Assembly (NCBI RefSeq): GCF_003319185.1
Contig: NZ_QOHJ01000001.1
Coordinates: forward strand, 310,001-374,000
Source of the DNA: Blastococcus sp. TF02A-30
Lineage (GTDB): Bacteria > Actinomycetota > Actinomycetes > Mycobacteriales > Geodermatophilaceae
DNA length: 64,000 nucleotides
Direction of reading: 5' to 3'
Part shown: piece by piece, positions 1-8,127 of the stretch
How positions within the stretch are numbered: the first letter of the stretch is position 1
Layout of the letters: the number at the start of each line of letters is the position of its first letter
The notes under the pieces: generated by a model
What the model was told of the DNA's origin: nothing
What the model saw: only the letters and a program-made list of their open reading frames with translations
The model's database searches: none
Program-made: the position numbers and the translations under genes

Positions 1-1
1 G

Positions 2-1117
2 CGCGACCTCATCGCCGGGGTGTTCACCGACGACGGGCAGTCGGCGACCGTCGACGACTCCCCCGACCCGTTCGGGGACCAGGAGCGGGTGAACGTGCTC
101 CTGCTGGGCGGGGACGGCGGCGAGGGGCGCGAGGGGGTGCGCACCGACACGGTGATCGTGGCCAGCATCGACACCGACACCGGTGACACGACGCTGTTCA
201 GCCTGCCGCGCAACCTCGAGGAGCTGCCGTTCCCGGCGGACAGCCCGTTGGCCGCCGTCTACCCCGAGGGCTTCGACGCCGGCAGCGAGAGCGAGAGCCT
301 GCTCAACGCGGTGTACCGCAACGGCCCGGCGCAGCACCCCGACATCCTGGGCCCCACCGACAACCCCGGCGCCGACTTCCTCAAGCTCGGCGTCGGCGAG
401 GCGCTCGGGCTGGACATCGACTACTACGTGCTGGTCAACCTCGACGGGTTCAGCCGGCTGGTCGACGCGCTGGGCGGCATCACGGTCAACGTCAACTACT
501 GGGTGCCGATCAACGGGGACCCGGGCACCGGCGAGCTCCCCGACGACTACATCGCGCCGGGCCCCGACCAGCACATGGACGGGTTCACCGCGCTGCAGTT
601 CGCCCGCGGCCGCTTCGGGTTGACCGACTACGACCGGATGGCGCGGCAGCGCTGCACCATCGGTGCGATCGTCGACGCCGCCGATCCCGGCACCCTGCTC
701 ACGAAGTACCAGGAGCTGGCGCGCATGACGCAGGACATCCTGTTCACCGACATCCCCCGGTCGGCGCTGGGCGACTTCGTCGACCTCGGCTTCCTGGTCA
801 AGGACGCCGAGATCCGCAGCGTGGTCTTCGACGTCTCGGTGATCACCCCGGCCTACCCGGACTACGACCTGATGCGCTCGATCGTGTCGGCGGCCCTCGA
901 CCCCGCGCCGGCGGCGCCGTCCGGTGCGCCGTCCGGTGCGCCGGACGACGGCAACGGGACGGGGGACGGGGTCTCCGGTGGCGAGCCGTCGACGGGCTCG
1001 GCGCCGCCGGAGGCCGGCGGGGAGGTCGTCACCGAGGTCGGCGACGCCTGCGCCTACGACCGGGTGCAGGCCGAGGAGGCGCTGGCCGCCGGGAAGCCGC
1101 CGTCGAAGAACGGCTGA
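2..1117 (+). CDS. LytR-CpsA-Psr (LCP) family protein, 5' end outside window
   Basis: LCP proteins are membrane-anchored enzymes that transfer polyprenyl-linked glycopolymers to peptidoglycan or arabinogalactan. The visible part holds the LCP core: RVNVLLLGGD, then RTDTVIVASID, the catalytic-region SLPRNLE, the GLDIDYYVLVNLDGF stretch, and ALQFARGRFG..DYDRMARQR near residue 205. The frame is open to the first base of the window, and a GTG at 20 is internal to the conserved region. The N-terminal cytoplasmic and membrane segments therefore lie upstream and are not visible. The last 80 residues are a Pro/Gly/Ser-rich tail ending in a short segment with one Cys. Family assignment is firm; the exact glycopolymer is unknown. 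Confidence 0.9.
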   Translation, partial: RDLIAGVFTDDGQSATVDDSPDPFGDQERVNVLLLGGDGGEGREGVRTDTVIVASIDTDTGDTTLFSLPRNLEELPFPADSPLAAVYPEGFDAGSESESLLNAVYRNGPAQHPDILGPTDNPGADFLKLGVGEALGLDIDYYVLVNLDGFSRLVDALGGITVNVNYWVPINGDPGTGELPDDYIAPGPDQHMDGFTALQFARGRFGLTDYDRMARQRCTIGAIVDAADPGTLLTKYQELARMTQDILFTDIPRSALGDFVDLGFLVKDAEIRSVVFDVSVITPAYPDYDLMRSIVSAALDPAPAAPSGAPSGAPDDGNGTGDGVSGGEPSTGSAPPEAGGEVVTEVGDACAYDRVQAEEALAAGKPPSKNG

Positions 1118-1123
1118 CCCCCG

Positions 1124-1507
1124 TCACATGGCGGCGATCTGCACCAGGTTGCCGCAGGTGTCGTCGAGGACGGCGGTGGTGACCGGGCCCATCTGCGTGG
1201 GCGGCTGGGTGAACCGGACGCCGAGGGCGGTCAGCCGCTCGTACTCCTGCTGCACGTCGGCCACGGTGAAGGAGTTGTACGGGATCCCGTCGGCGACGAG
1301 CCCCTTCTTGTACGCCTGCGCGGCGGGGTGCTGGTCGGGCTCGAGCACGAGCTCCACGCCGTCGGGGGCCTCGGGGGAGACGACGGTGAGCCAGCGGTGC
1401 TCGCCGAGCGGCACGTCGTTCTTCTTCACGAAGCCGAGCACGTCGGTGTAGAAGCGCAGCGCCTTCTCCTGGTCGTCGACGTGCACGCTGGTCAGGGTGA
1501 TCCGCAC
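1124..1507 (-). CDS. VOC/glyoxalase superfamily protein
   Basis: A 127-residue vicinal-oxygen-chelate protein. It opens with ITLTSVHVDDQEKALRFYTDVLGF, the classic first beta-alpha unit, and ends with a second unit containing TAVLDDTCGNLVQIAAM. One-domain proteins of this type dimerise and act as dioxygenases, isomerases or resistance proteins; substrate cannot be told from sequence. The GTG start is supported by a GAGGAGGGA ribosome site just upstream. Its first codons overlap the end of the upstream ArsR-type gene on the same strand by 16 bases, so the two are probably cotranscribed and the regulator may control this gene. Confidence 0.85.
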   Translation of the reverse strand: MRITLTSVHVDDQEKALRFYTDVLGFVKKNDVPLGEHRWLTVVSPEAPDGVELVLEPDQHPAAQAYKKGLVADGIPYNSFTVADVQQEYERLTALGVRFTQPPTQMGPVTTAVLDDTCGNLVQIAAM

Positions 1508-1839
1508 GGGGTCCCTCCTCGGGGGTCGGTGGCGGGTGGGATGCGCCACCGCTCGGTGATGGCGCGCAGGGGTGAGGTGTCCAGGTCGTGGAACTTGTAG
1601 CGGCCCTCGCGCCGGGTCCGGACCAGCCCGGCGGCCTCGAGGACGTCGAGGTGCTGGGAGACGGCCTGGCGCGAGGAGCTGAGCCCGTGCCGGGAGACCA
1701 GCCGGTTGATCAGCTCGAACAGCGTCTGGCCGGAGCGCTCCTGCAGCTCGTCGAGGATCGCGCGGCGGGTCGGATCGGCGAGGGCCTTGAACACGTCGCC
1801 CACGACCGGAGCATAGGCAAGCAGCTGCTTGCCTGACAA
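1492..1839 (-). CDS. ArsR-family winged-helix transcriptional regulator
   Basis: A 115-residue ArsR/SmtB-type repressor. The core VFKALADPTRRAILDELQER is followed by a recognition helix region SSSRQAVSQHLDVLEAAGLVRTRREGR and the wing. No metal-binding Cys pair (ELCVCDL type) is visible, so it probably does not sense metals in the ArsR manner. This ArsR plus VOC arrangement is common in actinobacteria. The annotated start gives an N-terminal extension (MSGKQLLAYAPV); a start near VVGDVF is also possible. The stop lies inside the downstream VOC gene, implying translational coupling. Confidence 0.88.
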   Translation of the reverse strand: MSGKQLLAYAPVVGDVFKALADPTRRAILDELQERSGQTLFELINRLVSRHGLSSSRQAVSQHLDVLEAAGLVRTRREGRYKFHDLDTSPLRAITERWRIPPATDPRGGTPCGSP

Positions 1840-1883
1840 GCCCCGCGGGCAGGCGCCCGCGCGCCGCGCGGGAGGATGGGGGC

Positions 1884-2438
1884 GTGCCCGAGGTCGACGT
1901 CCGCCCCGTGACCGCCGTCGACGACACCCTCCGGGCCGAGCTGCTGGCCTGCTGGGTCGACGTCACCAACGCCGGCGGCGCGGTCGGGTTCGTCCCGCCG
2001 GTCACCGCGGACGACGTCGCGCCGGTGCTCGACAAGCTGGTGGAGGGCGCGGCCGCCGGCCGCGACGTGCTCTGCGTGCTCGCGGTCGACGGCGCCACCG
2101 CCGGGTTCGCGGCGCTGACGGCCAACGGCAGCCCGCTGCGCCGGCACTGGGGCAGCGTGGTGCGCGTGCAGGTGCACCCGTCGCGGCAGGGGGACGGCCT
2201 GGGCCGGGCGCTCGTGCTGGGCGTGCACCGCATCGCGCGTGAGCGCGGCTACGAGTTCCTCACCCTCTCCACCCGGGACGGCACCGGCGTCGACGCCTTC
2301 TACCGCGGCCTCGGCTACACCGAGGTCGGCCGGCTGCCGGGGGCGATCCGGGTGGCCCCGGGCGACGACCGCGACGAGATCCTGCTGGTCTGCCCGCTCG
2401 GGACCACCGCTGCGCGTCTGGTAGACCCGGACGCATGA
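1884..2438 (+). CDS. GNAT family N-acetyltransferase
   Basis: A 184-residue acetyltransferase using acetyl-CoA on an unknown amine. It carries the GNAT motif A region VVRVQVHPSRQGDGLGRALVLGVHRIA near residues 95-115, containing the Q-x-x-G-x-G/A CoA pyrophosphate loop. The C-terminal DAFYRGLGYTEVGR is the usual beta6/beta7 signature. It is divergent from the ArsR gene, with about 45 bases between the starts. Its stop overlaps the ATG of the next small membrane protein by ATGA, so the two are translationally coupled. Confidence 0.88.
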   Translation: MPEVDVRPVTAVDDTLRAELLACWVDVTNAGGAVGFVPPVTADDVAPVLDKLVEGAAAGRDVLCVLAVDGATAGFAALTANGSPLRRHWGSVVRVQVHPSRQGDGLGRALVLGVHRIARERGYEFLTLSTRDGTGVDAFYRGLGYTEVGRLPGAIRVAPGDDRDEILLVCPLGTTAARLVDPDA

Positions 2439-2647
2439 CCTCCGGCTCTCCCGAACCCTCCCGGAACTCCCGCCGGGAGCGGCAGATCGCGCTGTTCGTG
2501 CTCGGCGTCGCCGTCGTCCTGCTGCTCTCGTCGGTGACATGGTTCGGCAGCGACCGGTCCGGCTGGGGCATCGCGCAACTCGTGGTCGGCCTCGTCGTCG
2601 CCGGGGTCGGCGGGTTCCTCCACCGGCGGGCGACGACCGGCGGCTGA
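2435..2647 (+). CDS. Small two-helix membrane protein
   Basis: A 70-residue protein not recognised by family. After a polar, Arg-rich N-terminus it has two hydrophobic stretches, IALFVLGVAVVLLLSSV and IAQLVVGLVVAGVGGFL. These predict a helical hairpin in the membrane, with a short basic tail (HRRATTGG). It starts inside the stop of the acetyltransferase gene (ATGA overlap), which supports real expression. No function can be inferred. Confidence 0.65.
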   Translation: MTSGSPEPSRNSRRERQIALFVLGVAVVLLLSSVTWFGSDRSGWGIAQLVVGLVVAGVGGFLHRRATTGG

Positions 2648-2691
2648 CCGTCGCTTTGCGGCAGCAGGTGAGCCGCGTCACACTCGCGGTC

Positions 2692-2892
2692 GTGGAACTC
2701 GACAGGCAGGAGCTGGTGCGGATCCTGCGCACCGAGGGCGACAACGACACCGCCGACCGCGTGGAGGCCGAGCTCCCCGATCGGCTGGACACCGCTCGGG
2801 ACGCCGATGCGCTCGCCGCGGTCGGGCTCGACCGCACCCAGCTGATGGCGAAGCTGGCCGGCGGCTCGCTCGGGGGCACGGTCGCGCCGTAG
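2692..2892 (+). CDS. Small conserved acidic protein, paralogue of the one near 38.6 kb
   Basis: A 66-residue protein, unrecognised, that aligns over its length with the 68-residue protein at 38623-38829. Both share an N-terminal (E/I)(L/D)(D/K) segment, then LR(T/S)(E/Q)GD(N/H)D(T/K)A, ELP, (L/V)DT.RDA and a C-terminal KL(A/G)GG run. I chose the GTG at 2692 because it gives the same length and N-terminus as the paralogue; a GTG at 2668 is in frame. The shape suggests a helical hairpin followed by a glycine-rich tail. Function unknown. Confidence 0.6.
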   Translation: MELDRQELVRILRTEGDNDTADRVEAELPDRLDTARDADALAAVGLDRTQLMAKLAGGSLGGTVAP

Positions 2893-2908
2893 GCCCCCGA
2901 GCGCGGGA

Positions 2909-4120
2909 TCAGCCGGTGAAGGGGCGCTCCCGGGCGAGCTCCTCCTTGGCGACGCCGCGGATGTGCACGGCGTCGGGGCCGTCGACGATCCGCAGCGTGC
3001 GCGCCGAGGCGTAGAACCGGGCGAGCACGGTGTCGTTGCTGACGCCGGCGCCGCCGTGCACCTGGATGGCGCGGTCGATGACGTCGAGGGCCACCCGCGG
3101 TGCGGCCACCTTGATCGCGGAGATCTCGGTCTTGGCGCCCTTGGCCCCGTACTTGTCGATCAGGTCGGCGGTCTTGAGCACGTAGAGGCGCGCCTGGTCG
3201 ATCTCGATGCGGGACAGCGCGATCGCCTCGCGCACGGTGCCCTGGTCGGCCAGCGGACGGCCGAACGCCACCCGGTTCTTGGTCCGCTCCACCATGAGCG
3301 CGAGCGCCCGCTCGGCCATGCCGATGGCGCGCATGCAGTGGTGGATCCGGCCGGGGCCCAGCCGGGCCTGGGCGATCATGAAGCCGTCGCCCTCGCCGGA
3401 CAGGATGTTGCCGACCGGCACGCGGACGTCGGTGAACCGCAGCTCCGAGTGTCCGTGCTGGTCCTGGTACCCGAAGACCGGCAGGTGCCGGATGATCTCC
3501 AGGCCGGGGGTGTCGCGGGGGACGAGGACCATCGACTGCTGCCGGTGCGGCGGCCCGTCGGGGTCGGTCTTGCCCATGACGATGAAGATCTGGCACCGCT
3601 CGTCGGCGGCACCCGAGGTCCACCACTTGCGGCCGTTGATCACGTACTCGTCGCCGTCCCGGACGATCGAGGTCTGGATGTTGCGCGCGTCGGAGCTGGC
3701 GACGTCGGGCTCGGTCATCGCGAAGCCCGAGCGGATCTCGCCCTCGAGCAGCGGGTCGAGCCAGCGCTCCTTCTGCTCGGGCGTGCCGAACAGCATGAGC
3801 GTCTCCATGTTGCCGGTGTCCGGCGCGCCCACGTTCATCGCCTCGGGGGCGATGACCGGCGACCAGCCGGTGATCTCGGCGACGGAGGCGTACTCCAGGT
3901 TGGACAGCCCGCCCAGCTCGTGGTGGAAGAGGTTCCACAGCCCGCGCTTGCGCGCCTCGGCCTTCAGCTCCTCCAGGACCGGCGGGTGCTCGTGGTTGTC
4001 GTGGCCCCGCTCGGCGCGCCAGGCGTCGTAGACGGGCTCGGCGGGGAACACGTGCTCGCGCATGAAGTCCCACGCACGGGCGCAGGCGTCCTCGGCCTTG
4101 GCGGAGAGAGCGAAGTCCAT
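2909..4120 (-). CDS. Acyl-CoA dehydrogenase
   Basis: A 403-residue FAD-dependent acyl-CoA dehydrogenase of the kind related to ACAD10/11, acting in fatty-acid or branched acyl-CoA beta-oxidation. Visible signatures are the substrate/FAD motif [17 protein letters not shown] near 138-155, [11 protein letters not shown], the middle beta domain, and the C-terminal helical part with [23 protein letters not shown] and [12 protein letters not shown]. Length is normal for the family. It stands alone on the reverse strand, with no CoA ligase or enoyl-CoA hydratase beside it, so the substrate is unknown. Confidence 0.92.
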   Translation of the reverse strand: MDFALSAKAEDACARAWDFMREHVFPAEPVYDAWRAERGHDNHEHPPVLEELKAEARKRGLWNLFHHELGGLSNLEYASVAEITGWSPVIAPEAMNVGAPDTGNMETLMLFGTPEQKERWLDPLLEGEIRSGFAMTEPDVASSDARNIQTSIVRDGDEYVINGRKWWTSGAADERCQIFIVMGKTDPDGPPHRQQSMVLVPRDTPGLEIIRHLPVFGYQDQHGHSELRFTDVRVPVGNILSGEGDGFMIAQARLGPGRIHHCMRAIGMAERALALMVERTKNRVAFGRPLADQGTVREAIALSRIEIDQARLYVLKTADLIDKYGAKGAKTEISAIKVAAPRVALDVIDRAIQVHGGAGVSNDTVLARFYASARTLRIVDGPDAVHIRGVAKEELARERPFTG

Positions 4121-4210
4121 GCCCGCACGCTAGCGGCGGACGTGACCCGCGTCGCACCGGGGGTGCGCGGCCGGTCAGCCCGGGGGTGGCGGCGGGGTCT
4201 GGGACAGCAG

Positions 4211-4417
4211 CTAGAGGACGGCCAGCGGCGCGAGGACGACGGTGGCGACGGCCAGGACGCCGACGGCGGTCGTCGGGGGCAGCAGCACGAAGGCCGCGAC
4301 CGGCAGTGCCGGCACCAGCGGCCACCACGCCCGGCGCCGCGGCCGTCCACGGCGCAGCATGCTCGACAGGCGCGGGTCGTCGTCGGCCAGCGCGCGCAGG
4401 ACCGGGTCGTCGTCCAC
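4211..4417 (-). CDS. Small membrane protein, DUF3040-like
   Basis: A 68-residue protein with an acidic head (DPVLRALADDDPRLSSML), a basic patch (RRGRPRRRAWW) and then two closely spaced hydrophobic segments. The head followed by basic patch and membrane pair resembles DUF3040 proteins of actinobacteria, but it is short and the link is tentative. It starts 13 bases after the stop of the DUF3068 gene on the same strand, so it probably belongs to that transcript. Function unknown. Confidence 0.5.
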   Translation of the reverse strand: MDDDPVLRALADDDPRLSSMLRRGRPRRRAWWPLVPALPVAAFVLLPPTTAVGVLAVATVVLAPLAVL

Positions 4418-4430
4418 GGCGCCCCCGGGC

Positions 4431-5498
4431 TCACACCCGCTGGCGGGGACGCGACGCGGGGGTGGCGGCCGGCGGCGGGGTGCTGCCGCGCCGGGTGGCG
4501 GCCCGCCGGGCCAGGAACGCCGCGAGGACCAGCAGGAGCAGGCCGAGCCCGAGCGCGACCAGCGGCGCCACCGTGCCGATGAGCGTCAGCTGGGTCGCGC
4601 TGTCGGCGGTGTCGGAGGCGCGGTCGCTGATCGACCGGTCGGTGGAGGCGAGCTCGACGGTGGAGAACGGCACCTCCAGTTCGGTCGGGCCGAGGGCCAG
4701 CCGGGCGGTGATCTCCTGGGTGCTCGCGCCCGAGATGGTGGCGCCCAGCTCGGCGTCGGCGAAGAGGGTGGCCTCGGTCCTGGAGTCGTAGCTCAGGGGG
4801 ATCTGCGCGGGCAGCTGCGGCAGGATCGCCGGCAGCTGGGCGGCCACCTGGGGCGGGACCAGGTCGGCCAGCGCCGGGCCGAGGGCGGCCAGCGCGGCAC
4901 GCGGCAGCGCCGTCGGCAGGCCCAGCGCCTCGGGATCGGCCACCGGCCCCGCCGCGGTGGACCGGAACTCGCGGACGGTGCGCCCCTCGAGGGTCTCGGT
5001 GCCCGCGTACTCCAGCGGGTTGGCGGTCTCGGTGGTCTGGTCCCACAGCGTGTACTCGCCGTCGTCGGTGGACGGGTCGATCGGCAGCGTGAAGACCAGG
5101 CCCTCGCTGTCCAGGACGCCCTCCGCGTCGTCCGGCGGGGCGACCGACTCCGCGGTCTCCCGGTCGACGGCGTAGCGCAGCTCCTGGGCGGGTTCCTCCG
5201 TGCCGCCGATGCTGCGCTCGAGGGTCCTGGTCACGACCATGGTGTCGCCGTCCACGGAGTCGGCGGTCACCTGGCGGGTGGCGGTGACCGGCACGTCCTG
5301 GACGAGCACCTGGGCGCTCTGGCCGGAGAGCGCGGCGGGATCGAGGCCGGAGTAGGTGCCCTAGAACTCCAGGGTGATGTCGAGGTCGGTGGGCAGCTTG
5401 CTGACCGCCGGGACGACGGCGAAGCGCACGACCGCGGCCGCGGCCAGGAGCAGCACACCGATGACGGCGAGGACGATGGCAGACCGGGTTGCTCTCAC
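4431..5498 (-). pseudogene. DUF3068 (PorA-family) membrane protein interrupted by an in-frame amber codon
   Basis: DUF3068 proteins are actinobacterial envelope proteins with a membrane helix at each end and an extracytoplasmic beta-rich domain. Here the frame starts at GTG 5498 behind a GAGGAG ribosome site, runs through an N-terminal helix (IVLAVIGVLLLAAAAVV) and SKLPTDLDITLEF, and then hits TAG at 5361-5363 (codon 46). It resumes at once with GTYSGLDP and continues for 309 more codons, including the WDQTTETANPLEYAGTETLEGRTVREF region and a C-terminal helix near 260-285. A GAG-to-TAG change fits the expected F-E-G-T. Either a recent nonsense mutation or a sequencing error; a GTG at 5309 could allow a headless product. 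Confidence 0.75.
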
Positions 5499-5632
5499 GG
5501 CGCGCTCCTCGGCGGAGTGGGACCTCGAACGCCGTCCAGTCTGGGCGGGTGACGGGGGCGGCCGGAGAGCCGTTCGTCCCCTCCCGCCAGGGTCGGGAGC
5601 CGCCGGGCGCGCGTTCCGTGCCCGGACGCGGT

Positions 5633-5674
5633 CCGGCCCTCCTCCCCCCGCGTGCGCGGAGGGAGGAGGGCCGG
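5633..5674. terminator. Strong hairpin terminator
   Basis: Perfect 14-bp inverted repeat (CCGGCCCTCCTCCC and its complement) enclosing a loop that can itself pair (CCGCG/CGCGG). It lies about 30 bases beyond the stop of the DUF4383 gene on the reverse strand, so it most likely ends that transcript. There is no U-tract, as is usual for actinobacterial hairpins. Confidence 0.7.
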
Positions 5675-5702
5675 ATCGTCGGTCGGTCGTGCCGGGCGCG
5701 GG

Positions 5703-6164
5703 TCAGGCGCGACGGGCGTCCGCCCGGTCGTTCACCGGTCCCAGCGCGATGGCGAGGCCCACCGCGGCGGTCAGGATGTGCAGGACGTTGTCCGCGCCGT
5801 TGAGGTTCAGGAAGTCCCAGTCCTCGCCGACGGCGAACAGGCCGTAGATGAACGCGGCGCCGTAGCCCACGGCCAGCAGCCAGCCGTAGGTGCGGGCCCC
5901 GGCCAGCGTGCGGGCCAGGAGCAGACCGGCAGCACCGATCAGGATGTGCACCACGTTGTGGAACGGGTTGATCATGAACCCGAGCAGGTTCTCGTCCACG
6001 TGGTGGGCGGTGGCGCCGTTCTCGTTGCCGAAGAAGTTCCCGAACCCGGTGATGAAGAAGCCGACGATGCCGATCAGCAGGTAGATCGCACCGAAGGCGA
6101 GCGCCAGCAGCTCGGGCCAGGTCTTGCCCCGACGTGCGGCGGAGCGGTCCGCGGATGCGGCCAT
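5703..6164 (-). CDS. DUF4383 membrane protein
   Basis: A 153-residue membrane protein of the DUF4383 family, widespread in actinobacteria and of unknown function. Four hydrophobic segments are visible: LALAFGAIYLLIGIVGFFITG, FHNVVHILIGAAGLLLA, YGWLLAVGYGAAFIYGLF and VLHILTAAVGLAIALG. The family hallmark is two repeats of N..HN.VH(I/L) around the second helix and N.ADN.LH(I/L) before the fourth; both are present (NPFHNVVHIL and NGADNVLHIL). The ATG follows a GGGAGGAAC ribosome site. A hairpin terminator follows the stop. Confidence 0.88.
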   Translation of the reverse strand: MAASADRSAARRGKTWPELLALAFGAIYLLIGIVGFFITGFGNFFGNENGATAHHVDENLLGFMINPFHNVVHILIGAAGLLLARTLAGARTYGWLLAVGYGAAFIYGLFAVGEDWDFLNLNGADNVLHILTAAVGLAIALGPVNDRADARRA

Positions 6165-6367
6165 GTGTTCCTCCCGGAGGTAGGTGTGCCGCCGGTTCTG
6201 GACGGTCGTGATCCGCTGTACCCCTGGCCGGACCTGCGGTAACGGCAGATCACCCGGTCGGGGGTCTCGCAACCGGATCGTCACCCGGACCGGCGGCGGG
6301 ACGGACGGATCCCCCCGTGTTCGGCGCCGACCGGCCCGGCGGTTCGCCGCGCCGGGCCGGGTCCCGG

Positions 6368-8020
6368 TCAGTCGCCGGTGCGCGAGGTGGCCTTCGCCCG
6401 GCGGACGACGAACGGGCCGATGGCGAGCAGGTCGACCGGAGCCGAGCCGAAGCACTCCAGGGCGTCGCGCGGGTCGTCGACCATCGGCCGGCCGGCGGTG
6501 TTGAGGCTGGTGTTGACCACGACCGGGATGCCCGTGCGCCGCTCGAACGCGGAGATCATGCGGTGCACCAGCGGCTGCTTGTCGGGGTCGATGGTCTGGA
6601 TCCGCGCCGTCCCGTCGACGTGGGTGACCGTGGGGATGCGCTCGCGCCACTCCTCGGCGACGTCGTGCACGAAGAGCATGTACGGCGACGGGATGGGTCC
6701 CCGGCTGAAGATCTCCGGCGCCCGCTCCAGCAGCACCATGGGCGCGACGGGGCGGAACTGCTCGCGGCCCTTCACGTTGTTCATCCGCTCGAGGTTGGCC
6801 TCGTGCCCGGGATGGGCCAGCAGCGAGCGGTGGCCCAGCGCGCGGGGGCCGTACTCGCTGCGCCCCTGGAGCCAGGCGACGATGCCGTTGTCGGCGAGCA
6901 CCTCCGCGACCGCCTCGGCGACGTCGTCCGGGCGCTCGTAGTCGATCGCCGCGGTGACGAGGACCTGCTCGATCTCGTCGTCGCTCCAGCCGCGGCCGAG
7001 CGCGGCGCCGGGCATCGGCTGGGTCTGCTCACCGAGCTCGCGGGCCACGTGCAGCGCGGCACCCAGGGCCGTGCCGGCGTCGCCGGCCGCCGGCTGCACC
7101 CAGACCTGCTCGAACGGGCTCTCGGCCAGGATGCGGGTGTTGGCGACGCAGTTGAGCGCGGTGCCGCCGGCCAGGGTCAGGGTCTTCTCCCCGGTCTGCT
7201 CGTGCACCCAGCGGGCGAGGTCGACGAGCACCTCCTCGAGGCGGGTCTGCACGCTGGCGGCGAGGTCGGCGTGCGCCTCCGTCCAGTCGTCGCCCTTGCC
7301 GAGGCGGGGCGCGAACTCGGCGAAGTCGATCTTCTCGGTGCGGAACCCGCCGTCGTCGGTCGCGCGGATCAGCTCCGACAGCTCGCCGAGGAAGCGCGGC
7401 TTGCCGTACGAGGCCATCGCCATGACCTTGAACTCGTCGGAGCTGCGCAGGAAGCCGAGGTGGTCGGTGAGCTCCTCGTACATCAGGCCCAGCGAGTGGG
7501 GGAGCGCCTGCCCGGCGAGGACCTCCAACTGCCCGTCGACGTAGCGGCCGGCCAGGTGGCTGTGCGCCTCGCCGCGGCCGTCGAGGACGAGGACGGCGTT
7601 GTCCCGCTGCGGGGCGGCGAGCCCGGCGGACGCGGCGTGCGCGACGTGGTGCTTGACGAAGCGGACCTTGGCGGGGTCCAGGCCGGGCAGCGCGTGGGCG
7701 AGGAAGTCCGGGGCCATCTCGGCGTACTGCTTGCGCATGACGTCGCCGTCGTCGAACAGGCCGGTCTCCTCGGGCGTCGTCATCAGGCCCGGGTCGAACG
7801 AGTAGGCGACCGCGTCGAGCTCCTCGGGGCGGATGCCGGCCTGGGCCAGGCACCAGGCGGCGGAGAGCTCGGGCAGCTCCCAGGCGCTCCAGGGCAGCGG
7901 TCGCTTGCCGTGCTTGCGCCGGCTGAACCGCTCCTCCTCCGCGGCGGCCACGGTCTTCCCGTCGACGACGAGGGCCGCCGCGGGGTCGTGGTAGATCGCG
8001 TTGATGCCGAGGACCTTCAC
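6368..8020 (-). CDS. NodU/CmcH-type carbamoyltransferase
   Basis: A 550-residue O-carbamoyltransferase that uses carbamoyl phosphate and ATP to carbamoylate a small molecule. The N-terminal Kae1-like domain shows GINAIYHDPAAALVVDG, EEERFSRRKH and the metal-binding HHVAHAASA near 125. The middle has LAGGTALNCVANT. The C-terminal domain has SEYGPRALGHRSLLAHP, EQFRPVAP and VVNTSLNTAGRPMV. The GTG start sits behind a GGAGGAGGAG ribosome site. No natural-product genes adjoin it, so the acceptor is unknown. Many actinobacteria carry such orphan copies. Confidence 0.93.
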   Translation of the reverse strand: MKVLGINAIYHDPAAALVVDGKTVAAAEEERFSRRKHGKRPLPWSAWELPELSAAWCLAQAGIRPEELDAVAYSFDPGLMTTPEETGLFDDGDVMRKQYAEMAPDFLAHALPGLDPAKVRFVKHHVAHAASAGLAAPQRDNAVLVLDGRGEAHSHLAGRYVDGQLEVLAGQALPHSLGLMYEELTDHLGFLRSSDEFKVMAMASYGKPRFLGELSELIRATDDGGFRTEKIDFAEFAPRLGKGDDWTEAHADLAASVQTRLEEVLVDLARWVHEQTGEKTLTLAGGTALNCVANTRILAESPFEQVWVQPAAGDAGTALGAALHVARELGEQTQPMPGAALGRGWSDDEIEQVLVTAAIDYERPDDVAEAVAEVLADNGIVAWLQGRSEYGPRALGHRSLLAHPGHEANLERMNNVKGREQFRPVAPMVLLERAPEIFSRGPIPSPYMLFVHDVAEEWRERIPTVTHVDGTARIQTIDPDKQPLVHRMISAFERRTGIPVVVNTSLNTAGRPMVDDPRDALECFGSAPVDLLAIGPFVVRRAKATSRTGD

Positions 8021-8127
8021 GCGTGCACTCCTCCTCCTGGGGTCGTCCGGCCCGTTCCTTCGAGGCGCCGACCCGTCCTGGTGCTGATGATCAAGCCCCG
8101 GCGCGGTGCCCGCAGCTCGAGAGCCGT

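Noticed and set aside
1710-4328. 872-codon reverse-strand frame across the acetyltransferase and acyl-CoA dehydrogenase
   Set aside because: Shadow of the acyl-CoA dehydrogenase in another frame; no recognisable fold.
5361-5363. Amber codon read as pyrrolysine or selenocysteine-like recoding
   Set aside because: Pyrrolysine is not expected here, TAG is used as an ordinary stop elsewhere in the window, and no recoding structure is seen.
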